From contig NZ_CP060719.1 in the NCBI RefSeq assembly GCF_014396975.1, positions 2,266,001-2,330,000 on the forward strand: DNA of 64,000 nt. The letters run 5' to 3'. Made by a program: the position numbers and the translations under genes. Of the stretch, positions 1-9,441 are shown piece by piece. This DNA comes from Thermomonas carbonis (GTDB lineage: Bacteria > Pseudomonadota > Gammaproteobacteria > Xanthomonadales > Xanthomonadaceae). Within the stretch, counting starts at the first letter, position 1; the number at the start of each line of letters is the position of its first letter. The notes beneath the pieces are model-generated. The model did not search any database. It worked only from the letters and a program-made list of their open reading frames with translations, and was not told where the DNA came from.

Positions 1-836
1 ACCGGTTTCATGCACTTCACCTCGAAGAAGTCGACCGGGAAGATGTAGTCCTTCCAGTTCTCGATGCGACCGATGCCGGTCAGCTCCTGGAACTCGTTGG
101 AGATGGTCAGGTTCTCGAAGTCCTGCAGCGGCAGGTCGATGGTCTTGAGAAACTGCAGGATGAAACCCAGGCCCCTCACGGCCTCCAGGAAATCACCAAG
201 GTCCGGCACGTTGTAGTGATAGGCCGCGTTGATCTTCAGGATCTCGGCGTCGATCCTCGCGCGATGCGCGGCAATGGCCGGCACCTTGCGAAACAGGTCC
301 TTGATGTACAGGGTGCCGCCTGGCTTGAGTACGGACCAGGCAGAGCTGAGCGTCCGCCTGATGTCGTCGGAGTGGCCAAAAGACTCAAGGAAGTAGACGA
401 CGTCGAAGCTCTCGCCAGCGAACTCACTGGCGAGATCCTGGTAGCTGGCACGGCGGACCGTGATGCGCTCGGAAAGGCCTGCTGCATCAATGCGCTGTCG
501 AGCCTGCTCCGCCTGCACGGCTGAAATCGTCACCGCCTCCACGCTCACATCCGCCTCGCGGCAGAAGTACAAGGCTGGGCCGCAGACGCCACACCCCGCG
601 TCCAGCACGTGCTGGCCGGCAGTGAGCCCCATGCTGGCAATCTGATAGTCGAGCAACGCCGCGACATCCCTGGTGCGGAAGGCCTGGATGACCGGGCCAT
701 AGACCCGCAGGAACGCCTCGTTGGTGCGGTCGTAGAAATCACCGACCTGTTCGGGCGTGCTGGCGGTAGCCGACGGCTGGGTTGAGGGGGCTCGCTTGCG
801 TGCCGCGTTCAGCGACAGGAAGTCCAACCAGCGCAT
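1..836 (-). CDS. Class I SAM-dependent methyltransferase, C-terminus cut by window edge
   Basis: Transfers a methyl group from S-adenosylmethionine to an unidentified substrate. The frame starts at an ATG (834-836, minus strand) and stays open to the left edge, giving 278 residues with no stop in view. The SAM-binding motif I VLDAGCGVCGPA lies at about residues 77-88 and is followed by an acidic beta-2 end and the post-motif KPGGTLYIKD. The opening FYDRTNEAFLRVYG resembles Methyltransf_11/25 enzymes acting on lipids or small molecules. It diverges from the polyprenyl-diphosphate synthase and sits beside a glycan-export locus, so a role in modifying that product is plausible but inferred. The substrate cannot be read from the sequence. 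Confidence 0.85.
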   Translation of the reverse strand, partial: MRWLDFLSLNAARKRAPSTQPSATASTPEQVGDFYDRTNEAFLRVYGPVIQAFRTRDVAALLDYQIASMGLTAGQHVLDAGCGVCGPALYFCREADVSVEAVTISAVQAEQARQRIDAAGLSERITVRRASYQDLASEFAGESFDVVYFLESFGHSDDIRRTLSSAWSVLKPGGTLYIKDLFRKVPAIAAHRARIDAEILKINAAYHYNVPDLGDFLEAVRGLGFILQFLKTIDLPLQDFENLTISNEFQELTGIGRIENWKDYIFPVDFFEVKCMKP

Positions 837-1279
837 GGCCTAACCTAGTGTGGATGACCGAAAGGTCGGATGGATGACGAGATGAAGGCGCGCGCCGGGA
901 AATGGAGGAAACCGCTGCGGCATGCTCAGGTAGTATCCTTCAACGGCGCCGTTCATGGCTTCCCGCTTCTGACGAATTTTCACAAATTGGGCGACTCGAT
1001 GTCACATTCGCCGGGTGTCCTACCCATGGTCAAGGTGCTCAGGCAGCAAGCGCGTTCCACATGCGTTCCCTTGCCTGGCGCGGGGGAAGAGCGGGTAGTG
1101 CAATGCGGAGGCGCTGGGACGCGTCACTTCCCGCAGCCAGCCTGACCCGGCCCCTTCCCGGTCCAGCCACGTCCGCGCCTGCCTCGCCGATCCATGGCGG
1201 CAGTGCCTCATACCAGCCCGCAGTTCAGACAGACTATGACCAACGTCGGCGCCCGGCATGGACGCACAAGGATTCGCGA
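837..1279. other. Divergent intergenic region without a recognised gene
   Basis: These 443 bases separate the leftward methyltransferase from the rightward polyprenyl synthase. The synthase frame is open back to 902, but the residues encoded by 902-1279 are low-complexity, Arg/Ser/Pro-rich and match nothing I recognise, so I treat them as untranslated. The region must hold promoters for both directions, but I see no convincing -35/-10 pair or strong hairpin. Confidence 0.5.
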
Positions 1280-2476
1280 TTGAAGAGTGACTTGTTTCCT
1301 GACGCGGTTCTCGGCGTCGAAGAGCTGCATCGCCATTTCGCACAGGAGATCGTCGAGATCGACCGCGCGCTGCTGGCCCTTCTGACCGGCCTAGGTCCGC
1401 CCAGCACCCACTACGGGATGTTGAGTTACCACTTCGGTTTCGTCGACGCAGGCCTGCAGGCACTGCCAGAAGGAGGATACCTGCCGCGCGGCAAGCGCCT
1501 GAGGCCGGTGATCTGCAACCTGCTCTGCGGGGCGTTCGGATTGCCTCGGCGCGTCGCCAAGCAGTTGATGATGGCGGCCGAGGTCATGCATTCCGCCAGC
1601 CTTGCGCACGACGACATCCAGGACCGTGACGATCTGCGATGGAACCGCCCGACGCTGCACGCGGTATTCGGCCTGGAACAAGCCATCAATGCCGGCGACG
1701 CGTTGATCGGGATGGTCTACCGGTTATTGCTGGGATTGACCGCCCAGGGTGTGGCGCCGTCGCTCGCGCTGGACGTGATTGCCGCGTTCAATCGGGCGCA
1801 CTTGCTGATGTGCGAGGGCCAGCATCTCGATCTTTCGTTCCGGTACGACAGCATTGCAGGTGCCGATGAGTATCTCGAAATGGTCGAGCGCAAGACCGCG
1901 GCGGCCTGCGTCTGTATCGGCGAAAGCATCGCGATACTGGCTTCGGCGCCGCCGCAGGCACGCGAGGCCCTGGTTGAATTCGGCCGCTCATTCGGAGTCC
2001 TTTACCAGGTTTGCGACGATGTGCGCGGCATCTGGAGCCTGCCCGATTCACTGGGTCGCGAAATCGGCCACGACGTACTCCTGCAACGCCCGACACTACC
2101 GCTGCTATTTGCGAGCCAGCATGGCTCTGCCAGGTTGCGGGCGATGCTGTTGCGCGCGTCCGGGCGGGCTACGCCGCTGTCGGTCTTCGAACTGAAGTCG
2201 TTCCGCACCGAACTCACCAATTGTGGTGCAGGCCAATACTGCCTGGATGCAGCCGTACTTCACCATCGGTCGGCGCATGCGGCGCTGACGTCCATGGGCA
2301 GGGAATGCGCCGGGATCGACGCCCTGCGGGGCATGGTGGACGCCTGCCTGTCCTCGGTGGAAGCCCTGTTGCTCCATGCACCCATTGAGTTTCCTGCAGC
2401 TTCCACCCGGCCTTCATCAGGACCCGGCTACTCGCAGGTTGCCCCGGAACATGACCCGGCGAGCATGGAAAAATGA
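1280..2476 (+). CDS. Trans-polyprenyl diphosphate synthase (IspA/IdsA family)
   Basis: Condenses isopentenyl diphosphate onto an allylic diphosphate to build a prenyl chain. The first Asp-rich motif DDIQD is at about residues 111-115 and the GKRLRP substrate motif at 71-76. The second Asp motif reads DDVRG (about 246-250) rather than DDxxD; this form with a following GIW is seen in some geranylgeranyl-type synthases. The TTG at 1280 was chosen because an AAGGA lies 7 nt upstream and the family fold begins just after it; an ATG at 902 would add 126 unrelated residues. Product length is 398 residues. It overlaps the ABC permease by 4 nt (ATGA), so it is coupled to glycan export. It may supply a lipid anchor or the donor for the UbiA enzyme on the opposite arm; chain length is unknown. 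Confidence 0.85.
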   Translation: MKSDLFPDAVLGVEELHRHFAQEIVEIDRALLALLTGLGPPSTHYGMLSYHFGFVDAGLQALPEGGYLPRGKRLRPVICNLLCGAFGLPRRVAKQLMMAAEVMHSASLAHDDIQDRDDLRWNRPTLHAVFGLEQAINAGDALIGMVYRLLLGLTAQGVAPSLALDVIAAFNRAHLLMCEGQHLDLSFRYDSIAGADEYLEMVERKTAAACVCIGESIAILASAPPQAREALVEFGRSFGVLYQVCDDVRGIWSLPDSLGREIGHDVLLQRPTLPLLFASQHGSARLRAMLLRASGRATPLSVFELKSFRTELTNCGAGQYCLDAAVLHHRSAHAALTSMGRECAGIDALRGMVDACLSSVEALLLHAPIEFPAASTRPSSGPGYSQVAPEHDPASMEK

Positions 2477-3315
2477 CCGAGAATTCGGCGTCCAGCCCGC
2501 TTCGACGCCCGCGCGAATTCCTCGTTGCCATCAGGACCGACATCGCAAGTTCGATGGTCCTGGCGCGCTTGCTGCTGGGTGTGCGTCTCACGCAACTCTA
2601 TAGGCATTCGTCGCTGGGACTCCTTTGGGCGATCGTCCCCACGCTGGTCATCACCATCGGCGTGACCCTGGGATTGCCAGACGCCCGCGAGCAGCGTCTG
2701 GTGCCGACCGATGTGGTGCCGATGCAGGTCCACGTGGCGTTTGGCGTGGTGCTGATGCAGACCTTCGTGGAAGCATTCAATGGGCAGCGCAGCATCTTCG
2801 ATCTGCACCTGTCGCTCTTGCGGCGGATGCGCTTCCCGCTGGAGGCGGTGTTCCTGGCGCAGGTTGCCGAGAGTGCCTTCAACCTGCTGGCGAAGATGCC
2901 CGTGCTGTTGTTGGTGTTGATCGTCTTTGGCGTCCAGTTGAAGCCCGTGTTGCTGCTGGGCCTGCTGGCCTGCGTCCCGGTCTTGTTGGCGGGCGTCGCC
3001 GCGGGTGCGTTGCTTGCGCCCCTCAGTGCGCTGGGCAAGGATCTCGACCGCGCCATGGTTTTTCTGCCGTGGCTGCTGTTCCTGCTCACGCCGGTGTTCT
3101 ATCGCACGCCGTTGACGGGTGCGTGGGCCGCGTTCCAGGCCTTCAATCCACTGACAGCGATGCTGGATGTGGCGCGTCATCTGTCCTATGGCGGCGGGAG
3201 TCCGCACTGGCCAACCTACTGGTTTGCGCTGGCGGCGGTGGCTGTTGCCGTACCTGCGGGCCTGGTCGTTTGCAAGCTGGCTCCGCCGCACCTGGCAGAG
3301 AGGTTGGCGGCATGA
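2473..3315 (+). CDS. wzm: ABC-2 type polysaccharide export permease (Wzm-like)
   Basis: Integral inner-membrane subunit of an ABC transporter that moves lipid-linked polysaccharide to the periplasm. The 280-residue protein has the Wzm/KpsM layout: a cytoplasmic N-terminal amphipathic stretch (FLVAIRTDI...LLLGVRLTQLYR), then about six hydrophobic segments. The family signature L(x)YRHSSLGLLWAIVPTL is at about residues 43-58. The length is normal for the family. The start overlaps the preceding synthase stop by 4 nt, and the ATPase gene follows within 17 nt. Coupling to Wzt with a C-terminal domain argues for an O-antigen-like or capsule-like substrate rather than a small molecule. Confidence 0.9.
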   Translation: MTENSASSPLRRPREFLVAIRTDIASSMVLARLLLGVRLTQLYRHSSLGLLWAIVPTLVITIGVTLGLPDAREQRLVPTDVVPMQVHVAFGVVLMQTFVEAFNGQRSIFDLHLSLLRRMRFPLEAVFLAQVAESAFNLLAKMPVLLLVLIVFGVQLKPVLLLGLLACVPVLLAGVAAGALLAPLSALGKDLDRAMVFLPWLLFLLTPVFYRTPLTGAWAAFQAFNPLTAMLDVARHLSYGGGSPHWPTYWFALAAVAVAVPAGLVVCKLAPPHLAERLAA

Positions 3316-3331
3316 CGGCGGGGTCCAGGGC

Positions 3332-4774
3332 ATGACGGCGCTCGGCGAAACCCTGATCCGCGTCGACGCGGTGTCGAAGCGCTTTTGCCGTCGCGGTGAC
3401 CGGATGCTGCGCTATGGCATGCAGGACCTGGTTCGCGACCTGGTCCTGGCACCGCCGCGCGACATGCTGCGCGAGGGCGAGTTCTGGGGCTTGCGCGACA
3501 TCAACCTGACCATCAGGCGCGGGGATGTCATCGGGCTGGTCGGCCACAACGGCGCTGGCAAGAGCAGTTTCCTGAAATTGCTGGCGGGCATCTATCGCCC
3601 AACCCTGGGCTCGATCACGATCAATACCGCCAAGGTCGCGCTGCTCGACCATGGCGCCGGCCTGGACCCGATGCAGACAGGTCGGGAGAGCATCTTCACC
3701 AAGCTTGCCCTGCTGGGGCAAGAGCCCGCGCAGATCCACGAACGCGTGGATGCCATCATCGCCTTGGCCGAACTTGGCCATGTCATCGACGCGGCGGTCT
3801 GCACCTACAGCACCGGCATGCGGGTACGCCTTGCCTTCGCGATCTATGCCAACGTCGATGTCGACATCTTCATCGTCGACGACAGCCTGGGTGTCGCCGA
3901 TATCCGCTTCGCGCAACGCATGCAGCGGTACTGGCAGGATTTCGTCGCGGCCGGTGGCACGTTGCTGCTCGCGTCCCACGAGATGTACCAGATGCGATCC
4001 TTGTGCCGCCGGGCGCTGTTGTTCGACCATGGCCGGATCGTCGGCGAAGGCGACACCGAGGCCATCATCGCGGAATACCTGCTGCGAAGCGCACCGCCTG
4101 GCGCCACCGCGGAATGGCAGTCTGAAGGGCAGGAGCCAGATGTCGTGCCTGCCTTTGAGGTGCCCTCAGCAGAAACGGTGTTGACGGAATTGCCGACTGA
4201 AGGGCAGAGCGCACTTGCAATTGAGCGGTTCGCGCGCTTTTCCGGTTCCGGCGCCTTTCCGGTTCGTATCACCGCCATCGAAACCGAGGCTGAACCCGCC
4301 GTTGGGCCCCGGGCTGTCCAGGTACAGGGACAACTGAAGGTGCGCGTCCACTGTGAATCCGATATTGAATTGGAGCGGGTGCTCTTCGGGCTTGAAATCT
4401 TCAATGCCCACAAGCAGGTGGCCATTCACGTGCGGGGTCCCGACGCTGCTCCGTACTACCGCTTGATGCAAGGACGCAACGTGTTCAGTGCGACGCTGGT
4501 CCATGTGCCGCTCATGCCCGGCCAATACAGTGTGTGCGCTGCCCTGGTGGACAGCGAGAGCAAGGCCATACTGGGCATGCGCGGCTGGGAGGAGGGGGGC
4601 GATCCGCTGACCGTACTTCCCAGCTTTGGCAACGATTTGCTGGGCGCCGTTTCCCGTTCAGCGTTGATGACTGCAGGGGTGCACTGGATGATCGATTCAG
4701 TGGCCAATCCCGGGGATGTCGCCCGCAACGATGAGCATAGCGTCATCAGCGACGCCTTGGTGCAACAGGGATGA
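3332..4774 (+). CDS. wzt: ABC transporter ATPase with C-terminal substrate-recognition domain (Wzt-like)
   Basis: Drives the Wzm channel. The nucleotide-binding domain occupies about residues 1-265: Walker A GHNGAGKSS (71-79), signature YSTGMRVRLAFA (159-170) and Walker B IFIVDD (179-184). The catalytic glutamate position is Asp184, where the family usually has Glu. Residues of about 300-480 form a second domain like the Wzt C-terminal beta-sandwich that recognises the finished non-reducing end of the glycan. The start at 3332 was preferred because upstream in-frame codons lie inside wzm. Product length is 480 residues. It overlaps the first oxygenase gene by 4 nt. The extra domain implies that the exported polymer carries a specific terminal modification, which the neighbouring oxygenases could help make (inference). 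Confidence 0.9.
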   Translation: MTALGETLIRVDAVSKRFCRRGDRMLRYGMQDLVRDLVLAPPRDMLREGEFWGLRDINLTIRRGDVIGLVGHNGAGKSSFLKLLAGIYRPTLGSITINTAKVALLDHGAGLDPMQTGRESIFTKLALLGQEPAQIHERVDAIIALAELGHVIDAAVCTYSTGMRVRLAFAIYANVDVDIFIVDDSLGVADIRFAQRMQRYWQDFVAAGGTLLLASHEMYQMRSLCRRALLFDHGRIVGEGDTEAIIAEYLLRSAPPGATAEWQSEGQEPDVVPAFEVPSAETVLTELPTEGQSALAIERFARFSGSGAFPVRITAIETEAEPAVGPRAVQVQGQLKVRVHCESDIELERVLFGLEIFNAHKQVAIHVRGPDAAPYYRLMQGRNVFSATLVHVPLMPGQYSVCAALVDSESKAILGMRGWEEGGDPLTVLPSFGNDLLGAVSRSALMTAGVHWMIDSVANPGDVARNDEHSVISDALVQQG

Positions 4775-6776
4775 CCCGAATCGCCACCTCACCTGATCTC
4801 CATCTGGATCGACCCGCCGCCATGAGACCCTTGTTCAAATCCAGCGAGCTGCAAGCCGACTTCGATCGTGATGGCTACGTCGTCGTACCGTTCCTTGATG
4901 CCGACGAAGTCGCAGCGCTCAATGCCCACTACGCGTCGTTGAACCACGATCACGCCACGTCGCAAGGGTTCCACGTGAGCCTGGACAGCACCGACCGGGC
5001 ATTCAAGCGGGCGACGATGGACAAGCTTCAGCAGGCCGCCCGCGCCAGGATCGATCAGGTCTTTGATCGCGCCAGGATCTTCGTGGCCAGCTATGTGGTC
5101 AAGGAACCGGGGCCGCGTGGGATCGTCCCCCCGCATCAGGACTGGACCTTCGTCGACGAGAGCCGCTTCGTGTCCTGCACCGTCTGGATCCCGCTTGCCA
5201 GGACGACCGTGGACAACGGCGCGCTTGGCGTCATTTCAGGCAGCCATCGGCTGTTCGATCATGCGCGCGCCTCGCCCTCGCCCCAGTGCCCCACACCGAT
5301 CGGCGACTTGATGTTCCAGATCTTCCCGTTCCTGGCCATCAAGGAAATGGAGGCCGGCCAGGCGTTGATCTTCAATAATCGAACGCTGCACGGATCCCCG
5401 CCCAACCTGAGCGAGGTGGCGCGCGTGGCCGTCGGAATCGGGGTCACTCACGAAGAGGCCGATCTCCGGCACCACTACCTCCTGCCGGGGGCGAGTCGCA
5501 GCAGATCGAGTGCTACCAGGTCGAGCCGGAATTCTTCCACGAGTACAGCAATACCTCGCTGTCGCAGCTCTACAACGAGGGTGGACGGCCCGAGGGCCAA
5601 GCCACCCTTGGGCTGAGTCCTTTCGTGCGCCAGCCTGCCGATGCCGCCGCCCTGACAGAGATGTTTGTGCGAGACGGCAACCACTTCGACACTGCGCTCG
5701 GCGAGCGCATGGCCCGCTTGCTCGGGCAGGCCGGGGCGCCAGCATCGGCCGAACCGGCATCGGCATCGGCATCGGTGCCAGCGCCGGGCTATTCCTTCAA
5801 CGCCGATTTTCCGCCCATGAAGCGGGTGTTGCGTGAGTTGGGGCTGCAACAGGCGCTGGAGCGGGACGGCTACGTGATCGTCGATTTCATCGACGCCGGG
5901 CAGGTCGCGGCGCTGGAGGAGCACTATCGCAAGACTCACCCTGATCCGGTTGAAGGCTTTTATGCCAGTACCTTTGCCGGCGACAAGGCCTATCGGGAAG
6001 ACGTGGATCGCAAGATCCGCGAAGTCTGCAACGATCGTATCCAAGCCTTGACCCGGGACATCAAGGTCATTTTCGGCAGCTACATCGTCAAGGCAAGCGA
6101 CGAGGGCAGCCAGATGAACATCCACCAGGACATGACGTTGGTGGACGAGAACGAGTTCTGCGGCATCAATATCTGGTGCCCACTGGTAGACCTGGACGAG
6201 CATAACGGGGCCCTGCACGTGCTTCCGGGCAGCCACAGGCTGCTGCGCACATTGCGTGGATCCACCATTCCGGCCATCTACGACGGCGTGCGCGACGAAA
6301 TCAACGAACTGCTCCGCCCGGTGCACCTGCGAGCCGGCCAAGCCATCATCTTCGACCAGAGCATCATCCATTTCTCGCCGCCCAACCATTCCGGTTCCGA
6401 TCGCGTGGTCATCAACATCTTCTTCTCCCACGAAGACGCACGGATGCTGATCTGCCACCTCGATCGAAGTCAGGCTGAGCCCAAGGTGGAAGTGTTCGAA
6501 GTGGACGATTCTTTGCTGCATGTCTACGAGCACTTCGGCACCGACATCAATGCCCGGCCCAACATCGGCCGGAGCCTCGGCATGGTCGACTACGCATTTC
6601 CGGCATTGACCCCTGACAGCTTGCGACAGCACTATCCTGCAGCTGCGATCGGTTCCACCCAAGCGTCGATCGCCGGTGCAGCGCCAATGGCCGGCGAGCC
6701 GCTTGCAGGAGCAGCCAGCGGCTGGCGTGGCTGGTTGCAGCGCCTGCTGGCATCCCGAGGAGCCACGTCGCGATGA
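4771..6776 (+). CDS. Double-domain PhyH Fe(II)/2-oxoglutarate oxygenase, frameshifted
   Basis: Two PhyH (phytanoyl-CoA dioxygenase family) domains in one gene, interrupted by an apparent -1 frameshift in a G5 run at 5487-5491. Read as given, the first frame ends at 5616 after a nonsense Ser/Arg-rich tail, and the second frame is open from 5491 through 6776. Adding one G gives a continuous protein of about 668 residues. Domain 1 has the iron ligands H122 and D124 (PPHQDW), distal H207 (TLHGSPPNL) and 2-oxoglutarate Arg R218. Domain 2 has NIHQDM and IIHFSPPNH. An Ala/Ser/Pro linker separates the domains. Such enzymes hydroxylate or otherwise oxidise unactivated C-H bonds; the substrate is unknown. 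It overlaps wzt and the next PhyH gene by 4 nt each. The break could be real or a homopolymer error. Confidence 0.8.
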
Positions 6777-7672
6777 CCCGGGTACCCACCATGATTTCCC
6801 CCCTGCTTCAGGATCCCGCGTCGTGGCGGCGACTGCACGATGACGGGTACCTTCAAACACCGCTGTTGCCTCGCTCCGCCGTGCAGAACTTGCTGGCGGC
6901 ATTCGAGCAATTTCATCCGCAGCTTCCGGAAACCGGTTTCGTCTCGAGCACGTACTCGCCCGACCTGGCGTACAAGCGAGCCGTCAGTGAATGCATCACC
7001 GAAATCATTCGGCCGCATGTGGATTCCGTGTTCCAGAACCATCGAGTGCTGGGCGCAGCCTTCCTGTACAAGATGCCCGGCCCCCAGTCCCGGCTGCCGC
7101 TGCATCAGGACTGGACCGTGGTAGACGAGGATCGGTTCATCGCCGCCAATGTCTGGATGCCCCTGGTGGATGCCGACGCCGACAATGGCACGCTCTGCGT
7201 CATGCCGGGCAGCCACAGGGTCATGCGCAGCATTCGGTCGCCCACCCTTCCTTTCTGCTATTCCGGGCACGAGGACCTGATGCAGCAGCACATGCGCTCG
7301 CTGCCGACCAAGGCCGGCGAAGCGGTGATCGTGAACCAGGCGACGGCCCACTGTTCCCCGCCGAACCTGCGCCGAACCGTGCGTCCTGCCATTACCGTTG
7401 GCGTGGTCTCGGCGCAGGCTCGCTTGCGCTTCTACTACCGTGATCGACAGCACAACGACCGTCGCTTGGAAATGTTCGAACAGGAAGACGATTTCTTCCT
7501 TCGATTCGATGACTTCCATCGCGACATCTTTGCGCGACCCCGTTTCGGTCGGGTGGTGGCCGAGCTTGACTACCCTGATCCGACTCGATCGGAAAGCGAA
7601 ATTGCAGCGATGATCCAGGAATGCCAGCGCCTCTCCCCGGAACCGACGGAGGGTGGACGCTCTTGGAGGTAA
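6773..7672 (+). CDS. PhyH-family Fe(II)/2-oxoglutarate-dependent dioxygenase
   Basis: Third PhyH domain of the array, 299 residues, the normal single-domain length. The facial triad is visible as LHQDW (His, Asp) and TAHCSPPNL (distal His), with a following R-PAITVGV segment that would bind 2-oxoglutarate. The family landmarks NVWMPLVDAD, DNGTLCVMPGSHR and GEAVIVNQ are all in order. It starts at an ATG overlapping the previous stop (ATGA). Being complete and triad-intact, it is expected to be active. The reaction is probably hydroxylation of a lipid, sugar or amino-acid substituent in the exported product; nothing in the sequence fixes the substrate. Confidence 0.88.
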   Translation: MTRVPTMISPLLQDPASWRRLHDDGYLQTPLLPRSAVQNLLAAFEQFHPQLPETGFVSSTYSPDLAYKRAVSECITEIIRPHVDSVFQNHRVLGAAFLYKMPGPQSRLPLHQDWTVVDEDRFIAANVWMPLVDADADNGTLCVMPGSHRVMRSIRSPTLPFCYSGHEDLMQQHMRSLPTKAGEAVIVNQATAHCSPPNLRRTVRPAITVGVVSAQARLRFYYRDRQHNDRRLEMFEQEDDFFLRFDDFHRDIFARPRFGRVVAELDYPDPTRSESEIAAMIQECQRLSPEPTEGGRSWR

Positions 7673-8553
7673 CTGGCGCCCATCACAGGCCGCTGTTGGC
7701 CGACGCTGATGCCGAACGCTCACTCACGCGCGACGGTTATGTCGTCCTGAGGCTCCTGTCTGCAGTCGCGGTGCAGCGGCTGCTCGACGAACTCTCGGGG
7801 TGGGTACCCGATTTTCCGGATGGCTTTTATGCGTCGGTGCATGCGCCTGACGCCGGTCTTCGCGCGACCGTCAGTGCTCACCTGCTGGCCACGTTCCGAC
7901 CCCTGCTCGCGTCGGCCTGCCGCGAGGAACGTCTTTTGGGTGGGGCCTTCATCAACAAGGCGCCTGGACCGCGTGGCGCTTTGCCGCCCCATCAGGACTG
8001 GAATATCGTCGATGAAAGGCACCACCGGTCGTTCAATGTCTGGGTGCCGCTGGTCGGCACCCATGCCGAGAATGGCGCCATCCAGGTGTTGCCCGGCAGC
8101 CATCGATGGTTGCCGACCGTGCGCGGTCCCAACATCCCCTGCGTCTATCGCGAGTTGCACGAGGAGTTGCGCGCTTTGATGACGATCCTGCCGATGCTTC
8201 CGGGCGATGTGCTGATCTATGACCATCGTCTGCTGCACTGCTCGGCAGCCAACCTCGGCGCGGCCCCGCGCCCCGGCGCGGTGATGGGCCTCGTACCTGC
8301 CGAAGCCGAACTCAAGCACTATTTCGCGGAAGGTGATCAGGTCCGGCGATATCATTCGGACGTGCAATTCCTGTTGAGCGGCCAGACCCACCTGCCCCCG
8401 GCCAGGCTATGCCCGGAGGTCTTGTTCGACCATGACACCACGGCGCTTGGCGGCGAACAACTGAAGCGGATCCGGGCCGCATCATGCGCGCCGCCCCACC
8501 ATGACCCACGAGCACAGGATCAGATGAATCGCAGAAAGGAACGTGCACCATGA
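7621..8553 (+). CDS. PhyH-family Fe(II)/2-oxoglutarate-dependent dioxygenase
   Basis: Fourth PhyH domain. Iron ligands lie in PPHQDWNIVDE and LLHCSAANL; the NVWVPLVGTHAENGAIQVLPGSHR core is typical. The ATG at 7621 gives 310 residues but overlaps the previous gene by 52 nt. A TTG at 7663 preceded by GGAGGG at 7648-7653 would give 296 residues and may be the true start. The C-terminus (after about residue 280) is basic, His/Arg-rich and not conserved with its neighbours. It overlaps the next oxygenase by 4 nt. The substrate is unknown; tandem location suggests a stepwise or parallel modification with its paralogues. Confidence 0.86.
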   Translation: MPAPLPGTDGGWTLLEVTGAHHRPLLADADAERSLTRDGYVVLRLLSAVAVQRLLDELSGWVPDFPDGFYASVHAPDAGLRATVSAHLLATFRPLLASACREERLLGGAFINKAPGPRGALPPHQDWNIVDERHHRSFNVWVPLVGTHAENGAIQVLPGSHRWLPTVRGPNIPCVYRELHEELRALMTILPMLPGDVLIYDHRLLHCSAANLGAAPRPGAVMGLVPAEAELKHYFAEGDQVRRYHSDVQFLLSGQTHLPPARLCPEVLFDHDTTALGGEQLKRIRAASCAPPHHDPRAQDQMNRRKERAP

Positions 8554-9439
8554 GGCCTGTATTCAGGGATGCCAATCTGCAAAAGGTGCTGGACCGCCGG
8601 GGCTACGTGCAGACACCGTTGCTGGACGCTAGTCAGGTGGACGCATTGAAGCGATTCTATTTCGACACCTTGAGCCAAAGCGGCGGCAGCCTGCTCGCCG
8701 CAGAGGCCGACTTCAAGTCGAAGGGCGAGATTACCTACGACTTCACGTTCATCGATCGCAATCCGGCATACAAGCGCCTGGTGTTCGATGCGTTGGTCGC
8801 GGCGCTGGACGGGCCGCAGCGGCAACTGCTCGATGACTATCGGCCCATCATCGCCAACTTCATCCACAAGAAGCCCGACGGAGGCGAGGTACCGCTGCAC
8901 CAGAACTGGGCATTCGTCGACGAGCGGCGCTGCACCTCGGTGTCCATCTGGTGCCCCCTGGTCGACAGCAGCGGAGCCAACGGCACCCTGCAGTTCGTTG
9001 ATGGCAGCCACAAGCGATTCGGCGAGATGCGTGGACCGATGGTGCCCTGGGAGTTGAACCACATCCAGCGCGAGATCATCGACGGGCACCTGACGCCGGC
9101 CCATGACATTGCGGCTGGCCAGGCAGTGATCCTGGATGACAGCATCGTGCATTACTCAGGCATCAACCGCACGGAGGGTTTGCGGCTTGCCATCCAGCTG
9201 ATCCTTGTGCCCCGCGAGGAGCGCACCATCCACTTCCACATGAACCCCCGAGCGCTTCCGACAAGATCGAGAAGCTGGAAGTTGATGTCGAGTTTTTCAT
9301 GAATTTTCATCCCTGGAAGAAACCCGAGAATTTCAGGCACCTCGCTACCTTGCCGCACCAGGCACGCTTCATGGGACTCGGGGATTTCGAAGAACGCCTG
9401 CGCCAACCGCGTTTCGACGGCGTCTCCGCCGAGTCCTGA
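8550..9439 (+). CDS. PhyH-family oxygenase with HxN in place of HxD, frameshifted near 3' end
   Basis: Fifth PhyH domain. As given, the frame stops at 9302 (250 residues) after a sudden basic tail. Restoring one C in the C5 run at 9245-9249 continues the protein through KIEKLEVDVEFF and NFHPWKKP to a TGA at 9437-9439. That gives 296 residues, the family length, and puts the next start 2 nt downstream. The iron motif reads PLHQNW: H117 and N119, so the carboxylate ligand found in every neighbour is an amide here. The distal His is in IVHYSGINR. Loss of the Asp could abolish catalysis, weaken iron binding or alter chemistry, as known for PhyH-family halogenases where the Asp is replaced by a small residue. 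The frameshift may be artefactual; the AAC codon (8904-8906) is outside any homopolymer. Confidence 0.8.
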
Positions 9440-9441
9440 CC

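Noticed and set aside
902..1279. N-terminal extension of the polyprenyl synthase frame
   Set aside because: Encodes low-complexity residues unrelated to the family; a TTG at 1280 with AAGGA upstream fits better.
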